Below are positions 37,688 to 45,247 of a DNA stretch of 64,000 bases, piece after piece (within the stretch, counting starts at the first letter, position 1; the number at the start of each line of letters is the position of its first letter). The translations under genes and the position numbers were made by a program. The notes below the pieces were generated by a model. That model ran no database searches. It was not told where the DNA came from and saw nothing but the letters and a program-made list of their open reading frames with translations. The stretch spans positions 1-64,000 of the forward strand of contig DATANV010000033.1 of the NCBI GenBank assembly GCA_036266075.1, given 5' to 3'. The stretch comes from VRUE01 sp036266075. Its GTDB lineage: Bacteria; Actinomycetota; Thermoleophilia; Solirubrobacterales; 70-9.

Positions 37688-40269
37688 GCCGCGAGGTGAC
37701 GATCCTCATCGACGGCCGGGAGGTGGCCGCGACCGAGGGCGAGATGCTGCACGATGCCGCCAAGCGGGGCGACGTCGAGATCCCGGTCTTCTGCTACGAG
37801 CCGAAGCTCGGCGACCCGGTCGGCGCCTGCCGCATGTGCCTGGTCGAGATCGAGGGGATCCCGAAACTGCAGACCTCCTGCTCGACGCCGGTCCGCGACG
37901 GGATGGTCGTCCACACTCGCACGGACCAGGTCAAGGAGGCGCAGAGCGCGGTGGTCGAGTTCCTGCTCGTCAACCACCCACTCGACTGCCCCGTCTGCGA
38001 CAAAGGCGGCGAGTGCCCGCTGCAGGACATATCGATGGGCTGGGGCCCCGGCAAAAGCCGCTTCACCGACGAAAAGCGCCACTTCCAGAAGCCGGTTGAG
38101 CTCTCGCCGCTGGTCGCGATAGACCGCGAGCGCTGCATCCTCTGCTACCGCTGCGTGCGCTTCAGCCAGGAGGTCTCAGAGGACTCCCAGCTGCAGCTGC
38201 TCGAGCGCGGCGACCGGACTTTCGTCGGCACCTTCGACGACCGTCCCTACGTCGACCCCTTCCACGGCAACATCACCGACCTCTGCCCGGTCGGCGCGCT
38301 GACCAGCTACACCTACCGCTTCCGCGCCCGTCCCTGGGACATCGAGCAGGCCGGCTCGGTCTGCACCCTCTGCCCGAGCCAGTGCAACGTCAGCTTCACG
38401 ATCCGCGACGAGCAGGTGAAGCGGGTGATCGCCCGCGACAACCCCGACGTCGACGACGGCTGGCTCTGTGACCGCGGCCGCTACGGCTTCGAGATGTTCG
38501 CCGCCGAGGAGCGCGTCACCGGTCCGCGCCTGCGCAGCGCCCCGGCTAGCTGGGGCGAGGCGATCGCCAAGGCGGCCGAGGGCCTGCGCGCCGCCGCATC
38601 CGATATTGACCACACTGGAGGTGGGTCAATATCGGATGCGCCGAGCCGGGTCGCCGCGATCGTCGGCGACGCCTCCAACGAGGAGGGCTATCTGGTGCAG
38701 CGCATCCTGCGCGAGGCGCTCGGCTCGCCGCATGTCGAGTCGCGGATCGCCGCCGGCCCGAACCGCGAGACGCTCCTCCGCCTCGCCCAGCCTGAGATCT
38801 CGGCCCGCGTGAGCGACATCGACACCGCCGAGGCGATCCTCCTGGTCGGCAGCGACCCCCTCCACTCCTCGCCGATCCTCGACCTGCGGATCCGCAAGGC
38901 GATGCGCCGCAACGGCGCCAAGCTGGTCATCGCCACCGACCGCCCGACGACGCTCGACGGCGGCGCTGCGGTCGCGGCGCGCTACGCACCCGGCGGGGCG
39001 ACCGCCCTCCTCTCCGGACTGGCGGCCTCCCTGCACAGCGGCACCGAGCCGGCCGAGGCGTTGCCCGCGGCCGACGTCCTGCGCGACGCCGAGCGCGTGG
39101 TCGTCATCTGGGGCGAGCGCATTGGCCGTGAGGGCGAAGGCGCCATCGCCGCCCTCCTCGACCTCGCCGCCGCGCTCGGCCTCGCGGACAAGCAGGGCAG
39201 CGGTCTCCTCGAGATCCCCGACCTGACCAACGCCCGGGGCCTGCGCGAGGCCGGCTGCCTCCCGGACGCCGGCCCCGGCCTCAACGAGACGCTTGCTCCG
39301 TTAAGTGGCCTATCGACCCCCAACGGAGCAACCGCCGGAAAAAGCACCGACGGGATCCGCGAGGCGCTGGAGTCGGGGGAGCTCGGGGCCCTGGTCCTCT
39401 TCGGCGCCGACCCGCTGCGTGACTTCCCGGACACGGCCGCATGGAACCGCGCCCTAACGGCAGCGGACCACCTGATCGTCTTCTCGACCTTCGAGAACGC
39501 CACCACCGCCAAGGCCGACGTCGTCTTCCCGCTGGAGACCCACGCCGAGAAAGACGGCACCGTCACCCACCCCGACGGCCGCCTCCAACGAGTCCGCCCC
39601 AGCGCTTCGCGCCCCGGAGACATTCGCCCCAACTGGGGCGTCCTAGCAGAGCTCTCCCTCGCACTGGGCCACGACACCGGGATCGACTCCCAGCCATCGG
39701 CCTTCGCCGCTCTCACCGATGCGGTCCCGTTCTACGCCGGCATCGACGACTCGGTGATTGCAGGCCGCGGCGTCCGCTGGCAAAACCTCCCGGCGGCTTC
39801 GTCCCTCCCCAGCTCCACGCCAGACGAGGCGAGCGCTGGAGCCGGCGCCGGTACCTACTCCGAACGTTTTGCGCGGGAGGAGCCGGGCGCTAACGGCGAC
39901 AGCGGCTCCACTCTCCATCGACGAGTTGCGAGTGAGGAGGAGGTGCCGACGCCGGCGGCGTCCCTCGCCCTCGGCACGTACCGCGATTTGTGGGTCGGGC
40001 CGATCACCGAGCTGAATCCCCCGCTGAAGTTCCTGCAGCCGCAGCAACGGCTGGAGCTGTCGTCCGGCGATGCCAAGCGGTTGGAGCTGTCGAGCGGCGA
40101 CGAGGTGAGCGTCTCCCAGGACGGAGCGAGCGTCCGTGCCCGCGTGGCGGTCAAGGAGCGAATTCAGGACGGCACCTGCTTTCTGATTGAGGGCGTCGCC
40201 GAGGGCAATGCCAACGCCTTGCTGAACGGCGGCCCGGTCGAGGTGGAGATCCAGAAGGTGCAGAGCTGA
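37684..40269 (+). CDS. nuoG: NADH-quinone oxidoreductase subunit G with three in-frame repeat insertions
   Basis: 861 residues. The N-terminal [2Fe-2S] domain (Cys 37, 49, 52 and about 66), the His-Cys cluster (LVNHPLDCPVCDKGGECPLQ), and 4Fe-4S ligands (CILCYRCVRF) are complete; CTLCPSQC and a molybdopterin-like domain follow. Three segments correspond to DNA repeats rather than family sequence: residues about 305-319 (repeat B1, SDIDHTGGGSISDA), about 537-549 (hairpin 39293-39331, LAPLSGLSTPNGAT), and about 720-758 (repeat C1, containing SERFAREEPGANGDSGS). All are in frame and lie in the surface-rich C-terminal half, which is variable among NuoG proteins. Confidence 0.96.
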   Translation: MSREVTILIDGREVAATEGEMLHDAAKRGDVEIPVFCYEPKLGDPVGACRMCLVEIEGIPKLQTSCSTPVRDGMVVHTRTDQVKEAQSAVVEFLLVNHPLDCPVCDKGGECPLQDISMGWGPGKSRFTDEKRHFQKPVELSPLVAIDRERCILCYRCVRFSQEVSEDSQLQLLERGDRTFVGTFDDRPYVDPFHGNITDLCPVGALTSYTYRFRARPWDIEQAGSVCTLCPSQCNVSFTIRDEQVKRVIARDNPDVDDGWLCDRGRYGFEMFAAEERVTGPRLRSAPASWGEAIAKAAEGLRAAASDIDHTGGGSISDAPSRVAAIVGDASNEEGYLVQRILREALGSPHVESRIAAGPNRETLLRLAQPEISARVSDIDTAEAILLVGSDPLHSSPILDLRIRKAMRRNGAKLVIATDRPTTLDGGAAVAARYAPGGATALLSGLAASLHSGTEPAEALPAADVLRDAERVVVIWGERIGREGEGAIAALLDLAAALGLADKQGSGLLEIPDLTNARGLREAGCLPDAGPGLNETLAPLSGLSTPNGATAGKSTDGIREALESGELGALVLFGADPLRDFPDTAAWNRALTAADHLIVFSTFENATTAKADVVFPLETHAEKDGTVTHPDGRLQRVRPSASRPGDIRPNWGVLAELSLALGHDTGIDSQPSAFAALTDAVPFYAGIDDSVIAGRGVRWQNLPAASSLPSSTPDEASAGAGAGTYSERFAREEPGANGDSGSTLHRRVASEEEVPTPAASLALGTYRDLWVGPITELNPPLKFLQPQQRLELSSGDAKRLELSSGDEVSVSQDGASVRARVAVKERIQDGTCFLIEGVAEGNANALLNGGPVEVEIQKVQS
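38596..38639. repeat. Palindromic repeat family B, copy 1 (inside nuoG)
   Basis: GCATCCGATATTGACC (38596-38611) and its perfect complement (38624-38639) around a 12-base centre. A matching element with two base differences in the arm (CATCCGACTTTGACC) lies after the VOC gene at 49565-49606. Here it is translated in frame as SDIDHTGGGSISD. Confidence 0.85.
39293..39331. repeat. Hairpin inside nuoG (single copy)
   Basis: TTGCTCCGTT (39293-39302) pairs perfectly with AACGGAGCAA (39322-39331) around a 19-base centre. It encodes LAPLSGLSTPNGAT, in a loop with no clear family counterpart. No second copy in the window; included because its form and its place resemble the other intragenic elements. 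Confidence 0.6.
39841..39956. repeat. Repeat family C, copy 1 (inside nuoG)
   Basis: An 83-base core (39858-39940) is 80/83 identical to one in nuoJ (42825-42907). It is flanked by a 20-base stem (39841-39860 with 39937-39956; 17 Watson-Crick pairs and one G-U). The stem sequence is different from that of the nuoJ copy. Core peptide: SERFAREEPGA, DSGSTLHRRVASEE, in the same frame in both genes. Within the core the two ends resemble each other as direct repeats (CGTTTTGCG.../CGAGTTGCG..., 14 of 18 bases). Confidence 0.9.
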
Positions 40270-41267
40270 TGCTGCCGCTCGCCGACACGACCTTCGTCGA
40301 AGCGACCTGGATCATGGTCGTCAAGTCGCTGGTGATCTTCGCGGTGATCTTCGGCATCGTGCCGGTGCTGACGGTGGTCGAGCGCAAGCTGATCGGCCGC
40401 TTCCAGCACCGCTACGGCCCCAACCGGGTCGGCCCCTTCGGCCTGCTGCAACCGCTCGCCGACCTCTTCAAACTGATCAGCAAGCAGGGCTTCCGCCCGG
40501 CCAACGCGATCCCGATGCTCTACGTATTGGGGCCGCTGCTGCCGGTCCTCTCCGGCGTGATGGCGCTGGCGATCATCCCCTGGGGCGACGTCCAGGACGG
40601 GGTCGGCCTCTATGGGATCGACGTGCCGATCGGCATCCTCTACTTCTTCGCGGTCGGCTCGCTGGCCTTCTACGGCCTGCTGCTGGGCGGCTGGTCCTCG
40701 GGCTCGAAATACAGCCTGCTGGGGGCGATGCGCGGCGCGGCGCAGCTGGTCTCCTACGAGGTCTCGATGGGCCTGGCGCTGCTCGGCGCGATCATGATGG
40801 GCGGCTCGCTCTCGCTGGTCGACATCGTCCACGCCCAGGGCGCGCTGTGGTTCGTCGTCCCACAGCTGGTCGGCTTCCTGATCTTCATGCTGGCCGGCTT
40901 CGCCGAGACCAACCGAACCCCGTTCGACATGCCCGAGGCCGACGCCGAACTCGTCCAGGGCTTCATGACCGAGTACGGCGGCATGCGCTTCGGCAGCTTC
41001 CTGATGGTCGAGTACCTGGAGATCATCGTCGTCTGCGGGGTCGCCACGGCGATCTTCCTCGGCGGCTGGATGGGGCCGGGGCCGGGCTGGCTCGACCCGA
41101 TCTGGGTGCTGGCGAAGATGTTCGTCCTCGTCTTCTTCTTCATCTGGGTGCGGGCGACGCTGCCGCGCCTGCGTTACGACCAGCTGATGAGCTTCGGCTG
41201 GAAGGTGTTGCTGCCACTGGCGACGCTCAACGTGCTCATCACGGCGGTGCTGGTGGTGGTCACGTGA
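40269..41267 (+). CDS. nuoH: NADH-quinone oxidoreductase subunit H
   Basis: 332 residues with eight membrane helices, the membrane-arm subunit at the quinone chamber. VERKLIGRFQHRYGPNRVGPFGLLQPLAD, YEVSMGLALLGA and FAETNRTPFDMPEADAELV (conserved acidic loop) identify it. Its ATG lies in the nuoG stop (TGATG). A repeat of family G follows before nuoI. Confidence 0.96.
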   Translation: MLPLADTTFVEATWIMVVKSLVIFAVIFGIVPVLTVVERKLIGRFQHRYGPNRVGPFGLLQPLADLFKLISKQGFRPANAIPMLYVLGPLLPVLSGVMALAIIPWGDVQDGVGLYGIDVPIGILYFFAVGSLAFYGLLLGGWSSGSKYSLLGAMRGAAQLVSYEVSMGLALLGAIMMGGSLSLVDIVHAQGALWFVVPQLVGFLIFMLAGFAETNRTPFDMPEADAELVQGFMTEYGGMRFGSFLMVEYLEIIVVCGVATAIFLGGWMGPGPGWLDPIWVLAKMFVLVFFFIWVRATLPRLRYDQLMSFGWKVLLPLATLNVLITAVLVVVT

Positions 41268-41275
41268 GCGGGCTA

Positions 41276-41310
41276 GGCGCCTTTCTCACCCTACGGGCGA
41301 CCAAAGCGCC
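41276..41310. repeat. Hairpin repeat family G, copy 2 (between nuoH and nuoI)
   Basis: GGCGCCTTTCTCACCC ... GGGCGACCAAAGCGCC, similar in order and length to 11333-11367 (about 26 of 36 bases match). Pairing is weaker than in copy 1. It sits in one of the few gaps within the nuo operon and ends 14 bases before nuoI. Confidence 0.4.
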
Positions 41311-41324
41311 TCACGGAGATCGGC

Positions 41325-41867
41325 GTGGCTGAGTTCCCCTACCTGAAGGACCAGGACGTGGTCGAGGTGCAGCGCGGGCCGCAGCCCGGCGGGCTGGGCG
41401 GCGCCTACCGTGCCTTCGGCGAGACGCTGCGCGGGTTGAAGACGACCATGGCGCGGCTGATCGAGGGGCCGATGACGGTCCAGTACCCCGAGGAGAAGAC
41501 GCCCGTCTACCCGCGCTTCCGCGGCCGCCACAAACTGCACCGCTTCGAGGACACCGGCCTGGAGAAGTGCGTCGGCTGCTCGCTCTGCGCCGCCGCCTGC
41601 CCGGCCGACTGCATCCGCGTCGTCGCCGCCGAGAACATCCCCGGGGAGCGGGTCTCGGCCGGCGAGCGTTACGCCGCCGTCTACGAGATCAATCTCTCGC
41701 GTTGCATCTTCTGCGGCTACTGCGAGATCGCCTGCCCGTTCGACGCGATCACGATGGGCCACGACTACGAGATGGCCGACTACGACCGCGAGAACCTGAT
41801 CTTCACCAAGGAGATGCTGCTCGCCGAGCCGCTCGAGCGGACGCCGCTGAAAGCCGAGGGCGAGTGA
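41325..41867 (+). CDS. nuoI: NADH-quinone oxidoreductase subunit I
   Basis: 180 residues. Two [4Fe-4S] ferredoxin motifs: CVGCSLCAAACPADCI and CIFCGYCEIACPFDAI, carrying clusters N6a and N6b. N-terminal amphipathic part (GETLRGLKTTMARL) lies on the membrane. GTG start at 41325 following GGAGATC. Normal length. Confidence 0.96.
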   Translation: MAEFPYLKDQDVVEVQRGPQPGGLGGAYRAFGETLRGLKTTMARLIEGPMTVQYPEEKTPVYPRFRGRHKLHRFEDTGLEKCVGCSLCAAACPADCIRVVAAENIPGERVSAGERYAAVYEINLSRCIFCGYCEIACPFDAITMGHDYEMADYDRENLIFTKEMLLAEPLERTPLKAEGE

Positions 41868-41875
41868 GCACCGAT

Positions 41876-42160
41876 CTAGGAGGGGTCGGCGCGCACGAGG
41901 ACCGTGTCCGCGACGGGGATGACCTCGTCGGCGGGAAGCCCGGCGCGGCTCGCGTGCTCCCGAACCGCCTCCGCGCTCGACGCCTGATAGACGCAGACCG
42001 TGCCAACGGTGCCGTCGTCCTCGGCGAGGACGTAGCTGCGAATCCAGCTGATGTCGTCCGACATCTCCTCGTCGCCGACCTGCCTGGACCGCTCCGCCGC
42101 CTGTTCCAGCTCCGCCGGGCTCTGCCAACCGTGTCGCCTGAGGATCACGTAGGTGTCCAT
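41876..42160 (-). CDS. DUF4242 protein, reverse strand inside the nuo operon
   Basis: 94 residues. YVILRRHGWQSPAELEQAAERS, DISWIRSYVLAEDDGTVGTVCVYQASS and EAVREHASRAGLPADEVIPV are the hallmark of DUF4242 (ferredoxin-like nickel-responsive SCO4226-type) proteins. ATG at 42160 with GGAGAAGG upstream gives a strong start. It points against the nuo genes and lies between nuoI and nuoJ, eight bases from the nuoI stop. Nothing links it to complex I chemically; most likely it was inserted. Confidence 0.88.
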   Translation of the reverse strand: MDTYVILRRHGWQSPAELEQAAERSRQVGDEEMSDDISWIRSYVLAEDDGTVGTVCVYQASSAEAVREHASRAGLPADEVIPVADTVLVRADPS

Positions 42161-42246
42161 TCCTTCTCCTTTGTCGCGAGGGTCGAGTGTCGGTTCACGA
42201 AACCACACGGCGGCCGCGTGGTCAATCCGGCCTGGAGTGCCGCCTG

Positions 42247-42945
42247 ATGGAAGCAATCCTCTTCTTCGTCGCCGCGATCGGCGCCCTCGGCGGCGCCCTC
42301 GGCGTCGTCGCGATGCGCAATCCCTTCTACGGGGTGCTGGCACTGGTCGTCCACCTCTTCTCGCTGGCGGTCCTCTTCCTGCTGCTGACCGCGGCCTTCC
42401 TCGCCGCCGCGCAGGTGGTCGTCTACGCCGGCGCGGTGGTCGTCCTCTACGTCTTCGTGTCCGCCTACGTCGGCGGGCAGACCGAGTCGGCTTGGGAGCC
42501 GATCCCCGGCCAGCGCTTCCTCGCCCCCCTGCTCGGCATCGCCCTCTTCGTAGAGCTCTCCGTCGCCGTCCTAGCGTCCTCCCTCCGCGCCCTCGGCAGC
42601 GGCGGCCCCGAAGTGGCAGCCGGCTTCGGCGACCCCGCCGCAATCGGCAACCTCCTCCTGGAGAAGTTCCTGATCCCCTTCGAGGCATCGTCCATCCTGC
42701 TCCTTCTGGCCGCCGTGGGGGCAGTCGTCCTCGCCAGCCGCCCCAGCACGCCAGGAGAAACCCCTCCTCCGCTCGTCCCGTGGACGGAGCACGGCCCCGC
42801 TGGAGGCGAGGGGGTCGGGGGACCCTCTGAACGTTTTGCGCGGGAGGAGCCGGGCGCTAGCGGCGACAGCGGCACCACTCTCCATCGACGAGTTGCGAGT
42901 GAGGAGGGTCCCCCGGCCCCCTCGCCCGCGGAGACCCCTTCATGA
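42247..42945 (+). CDS. nuoJ: NADH-quinone oxidoreductase subunit J with repeat-derived C-terminus
   Basis: 232 residues. Five membrane helices (AILFFVAAIGALGGALGVVAM, YGVLALVVHLFSLAVLFLLL, AQVVVYAGAVVVLYVFV, and two more to about residue 165) are typical of subunit J. The last 45 residues are soluble, of which about 187-227 are repeat C2 (SERFAREEPGASGDSGT...). ATG at 42247 is preferred for the first helix; a GTG/ATG 60 bases upstream adds polar residues. Its ATGA overlaps nuoK. Confidence 0.95.
   Translation: MEAILFFVAAIGALGGALGVVAMRNPFYGVLALVVHLFSLAVLFLLLTAAFLAAAQVVVYAGAVVVLYVFVSAYVGGQTESAWEPIPGQRFLAPLLGIALFVELSVAVLASSLRALGSGGPEVAAGFGDPAAIGNLLLEKFLIPFEASSILLLLAAVGAVVLASRPSTPGETPPPLVPWTEHGPAGGEGVGGPSERFAREEPGASGDSGTTLHRRVASEEGPPAPSPAETPS
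42805..42926. repeat. Repeat family C, copy 2 (inside nuoJ)
   Basis: The same 83-base core as in nuoG (3 differences), flanked by a 23-base stem: 42805-42827 pairs with 42904-42926 at 22 of 23 positions and by a G-U at the other. The stem (GGCGAGGGGG...GACCCTC) is unrelated to the nuoG stem. Complementarity is kept while sequence differs, so the folded form rather than the stem sequence appears to be maintained. Confidence 0.9.
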
Positions 42946-43241
42946 CCGCTGAGTGGTACGTCGTCCTATCTAGCTTGCTGTTCGCCATCGGCGCGATGGG
43001 CATCCTCCTGCGCCGCAACCCGGTGGTCATCCTGCTCTGCCTGGAGCTGATGCTGAACGCCGGCAACCTGGCGCTGATCGCCTTCAGCCGCATGGTCGGC
43101 AACGGGCAGGGGCAGATCTTCGCCCTGGTGGTGATGGTCGTCGCCGCCTGCGAGGTGGTCGTCGGCCTCGGCCTGATCGTCGCGATCTTCCGCCGCCAGC
43201 TGCCGCTCGACGTCGACGAGCTGCGGGAGCTGCGCGGATGA
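42942..43241 (+). CDS. nuoK: NADH-quinone oxidoreductase subunit K
   Basis: 99 residues, three helices. LFAIGAMGILLRRNPVVILLCLELMLNAGNLAL and MVVAACEVVVGLGLIVAIFR contain the two conserved glutamates involved in proton pumping. Overlaps nuoJ and nuoL by four bases each. Confidence 0.97.
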   Translation: MTAEWYVVLSSLLFAIGAMGILLRRNPVVILLCLELMLNAGNLALIAFSRMVGNGQGQIFALVVMVVAACEVVVGLGLIVAIFRRQLPLDVDELRELRG

Positions 43242-45247
43242 GCGCGACGACCTGGGCCTGGCTGGTCCTGCTCCTGCCGCTGCTCGGCTCGCTGGTCGTC
43301 TCGCTCGGCTACCGCGCGATCCCGGCGCGGGTCGCCGGGGCGATCGGCACGCTGGCGATCGGCCTCGCCTTCCTCTGCGCGGTCGCGGCGCTCGTCAGCC
43401 TGCTCGGCGAGGCGCCGGAGGCGCGCCACCACGCCTCCTCGCTGTGGACCTACGCCGGCGCCGCCGGGCTCGACGTCAAGCTCGGCATCTACGTCGACGC
43501 GCTCTCGACCTTCATGATCCTCGTCGTCACCGGGGTCTCGACGCTGATCCACCTCTACTCGGTCGGCTACATGAAGTCCGACGAGGGCTACCACCGCTTC
43601 TTCGCCTACCTCAACTTCTTCGTCTTCTCGATGCTCTTGCTGGTCCTCGCCGGCAACTTCGTCCTGCTGATCGTCGGCTGGGCCTTCGTCGGCTTCGCCT
43701 CCTACGCGCTGATCAGCTTCTGGTATCGGCGGACGACGGCGACCAAGGCGGGGATGAAGGCCTTCGTGATCAACGTCGTCGGCGACATCGGCCTGGTCCT
43801 CGCCGCCTTTCTGATCTTCCGCGAACTGGGGACCTTCGACTACGGCTCGGTATTCGCCGCCGCGCCGCACGCCTTCGAGCGCGGCGAGTGGACGGTGACC
43901 GCGATCTGCCTCTTGCTGCTGGTCGGCGCCTTCGCCAAGTCGGCGCAGCTGCCGTTCCACACCTGGCTGCCGGACGCGATGGAGGGCCCGACGCCGGTCT
44001 CCTCGCTGATCCACGCGGCGACGATGGTCACCGCCGGCGTCTACCTGATCGCCCGCACCCACGTCCTCTTCTACCTCGCCCCGACCGCCGCCGACGTCGG
44101 CGCCTTCGTCGGCCTGGCGACGCTCTTGGCCGCCGGCACGATCGCGATCGCGATGACCGACCTGAAGCGGGCGATCGCCTACTCGACGATGAGCCAGATC
44201 GGCTACATGATCATGGGCGTCTCGATCGGCGCCTACTCGGCCGGCCTCTTCCACCTGATGACCCACGCCTTCTTCAAGGCGCTGCTCTTCATGGCCGCCG
44301 GCTCGATCATCTCGGCGATGGCCAACCGCCAGGACATCGACCGGATGAGCGGCTTCTGGAAGGCGATGCGGTTCACCTCGCTGATGCTCTTGATCGGCGG
44401 CCTGGCGCTGGCCGCCTTCCCCCTCACCTCGGGCTTCTTCTCGAAGGACTCGATCCTCGCCTACGCCGAGGCGCGCGGTGGCATGTACACGTGGATGGCG
44501 ATCGGCGGCTACCTCGGCGCCTTCCTCACCGCGCTCTACACCTTCCGGCTGATCTTCCGGGTGCTGCCGGGCGAGCCCTGCCCCGAGGCCCAGGAGCTGA
44601 TCGACACTGGCCACCTGCACCACGGCCCGCCGATCAACCCGGCCAACGAAGAGCTGGAGGACGCCGAGGTCGGCTTCCCCGGCCCCGAACACCACATCGC
44701 CGAGCAATCCTGGCCGATGGCGGTGGCGATGGCGGTGCTCGGCTTCGGCGCCCTGTTCGCCGGGCTGATCCAGATCCCCGGCGTCGACGACGTGCTCTTC
44801 AAGTTCCTCGAGCCGGCGTTCGCCGACTCGCCGCTGGCGGCGATCCAGCCGACGGTCGGCGCCGAGTGGCGCGGGCTGGCGACCGGCGGTGCGATCTCGC
44901 TGCTCGGCATCGCCACCGCCTGGCTGCTGTGGGCGCGGCGACCCGAGCTGCCGGCGCTGTTCCGGGCGCGCCTGCGACCGCTCTACGAGCTGGCCGTCAA
45001 CAAGTGGTACTTCGACGAGGCAATCGACCTGCTGGTGGTGCGGCCGGCGCTGGCGATCGGCCGCTTCGCGAACGGCACGTTCGAGCGCTTCGTCGTCGAG
45101 GGCCTGGTCAGCGGCACGGCTGAGACGGTGCGCGGCGCCGGCGGCATCGTCCGCGTCGTGCAGAGCGGCTTCGTCCGCAGCTACGCGCTGCTGTTGCTGG
45201 CCGGCTTCGCCGGGCTCGCCCTCTACTTCCTGCTCTCCAGCTCATGA
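43238..45247 (+). CDS. nuoL: NADH-quinone oxidoreductase subunit L
   Basis: 669 residues, about 16 helices, the distal antiporter-like proton pump. WAFVGFASYALISFWYRR, KSAQLPFHTWLPDAMEGPTPVSSLIHAATMVTAGVYL, KRAIAYSTMSQIGYMIMGV and a long C-terminal helix region (after residue 560) are all present. Complete. Confidence 0.97.
   Translation: MSATTWAWLVLLLPLLGSLVVSLGYRAIPARVAGAIGTLAIGLAFLCAVAALVSLLGEAPEARHHASSLWTYAGAAGLDVKLGIYVDALSTFMILVVTGVSTLIHLYSVGYMKSDEGYHRFFAYLNFFVFSMLLLVLAGNFVLLIVGWAFVGFASYALISFWYRRTTATKAGMKAFVINVVGDIGLVLAAFLIFRELGTFDYGSVFAAAPHAFERGEWTVTAICLLLLVGAFAKSAQLPFHTWLPDAMEGPTPVSSLIHAATMVTAGVYLIARTHVLFYLAPTAADVGAFVGLATLLAAGTIAIAMTDLKRAIAYSTMSQIGYMIMGVSIGAYSAGLFHLMTHAFFKALLFMAAGSIISAMANRQDIDRMSGFWKAMRFTSLMLLIGGLALAAFPLTSGFFSKDSILAYAEARGGMYTWMAIGGYLGAFLTALYTFRLIFRVLPGEPCPEAQELIDTGHLHHGPPINPANEELEDAEVGFPGPEHHIAEQSWPMAVAMAVLGFGALFAGLIQIPGVDDVLFKFLEPAFADSPLAAIQPTVGAEWRGLATGGAISLLGIATAWLLWARRPELPALFRARLRPLYELAVNKWYFDEAIDLLVVRPALAIGRFANGTFERFVVEGLVSGTAETVRGAGGIVRVVQSGFVRSYALLLLAGFAGLALYFLLSSS

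Noticed and set aside
42857..44707. A 616-codon minus-strand frame opposite nuoK/nuoL
   Set aside because: Mirror of the coding strand, Gly/Arg/Glu-rich, no known domain.
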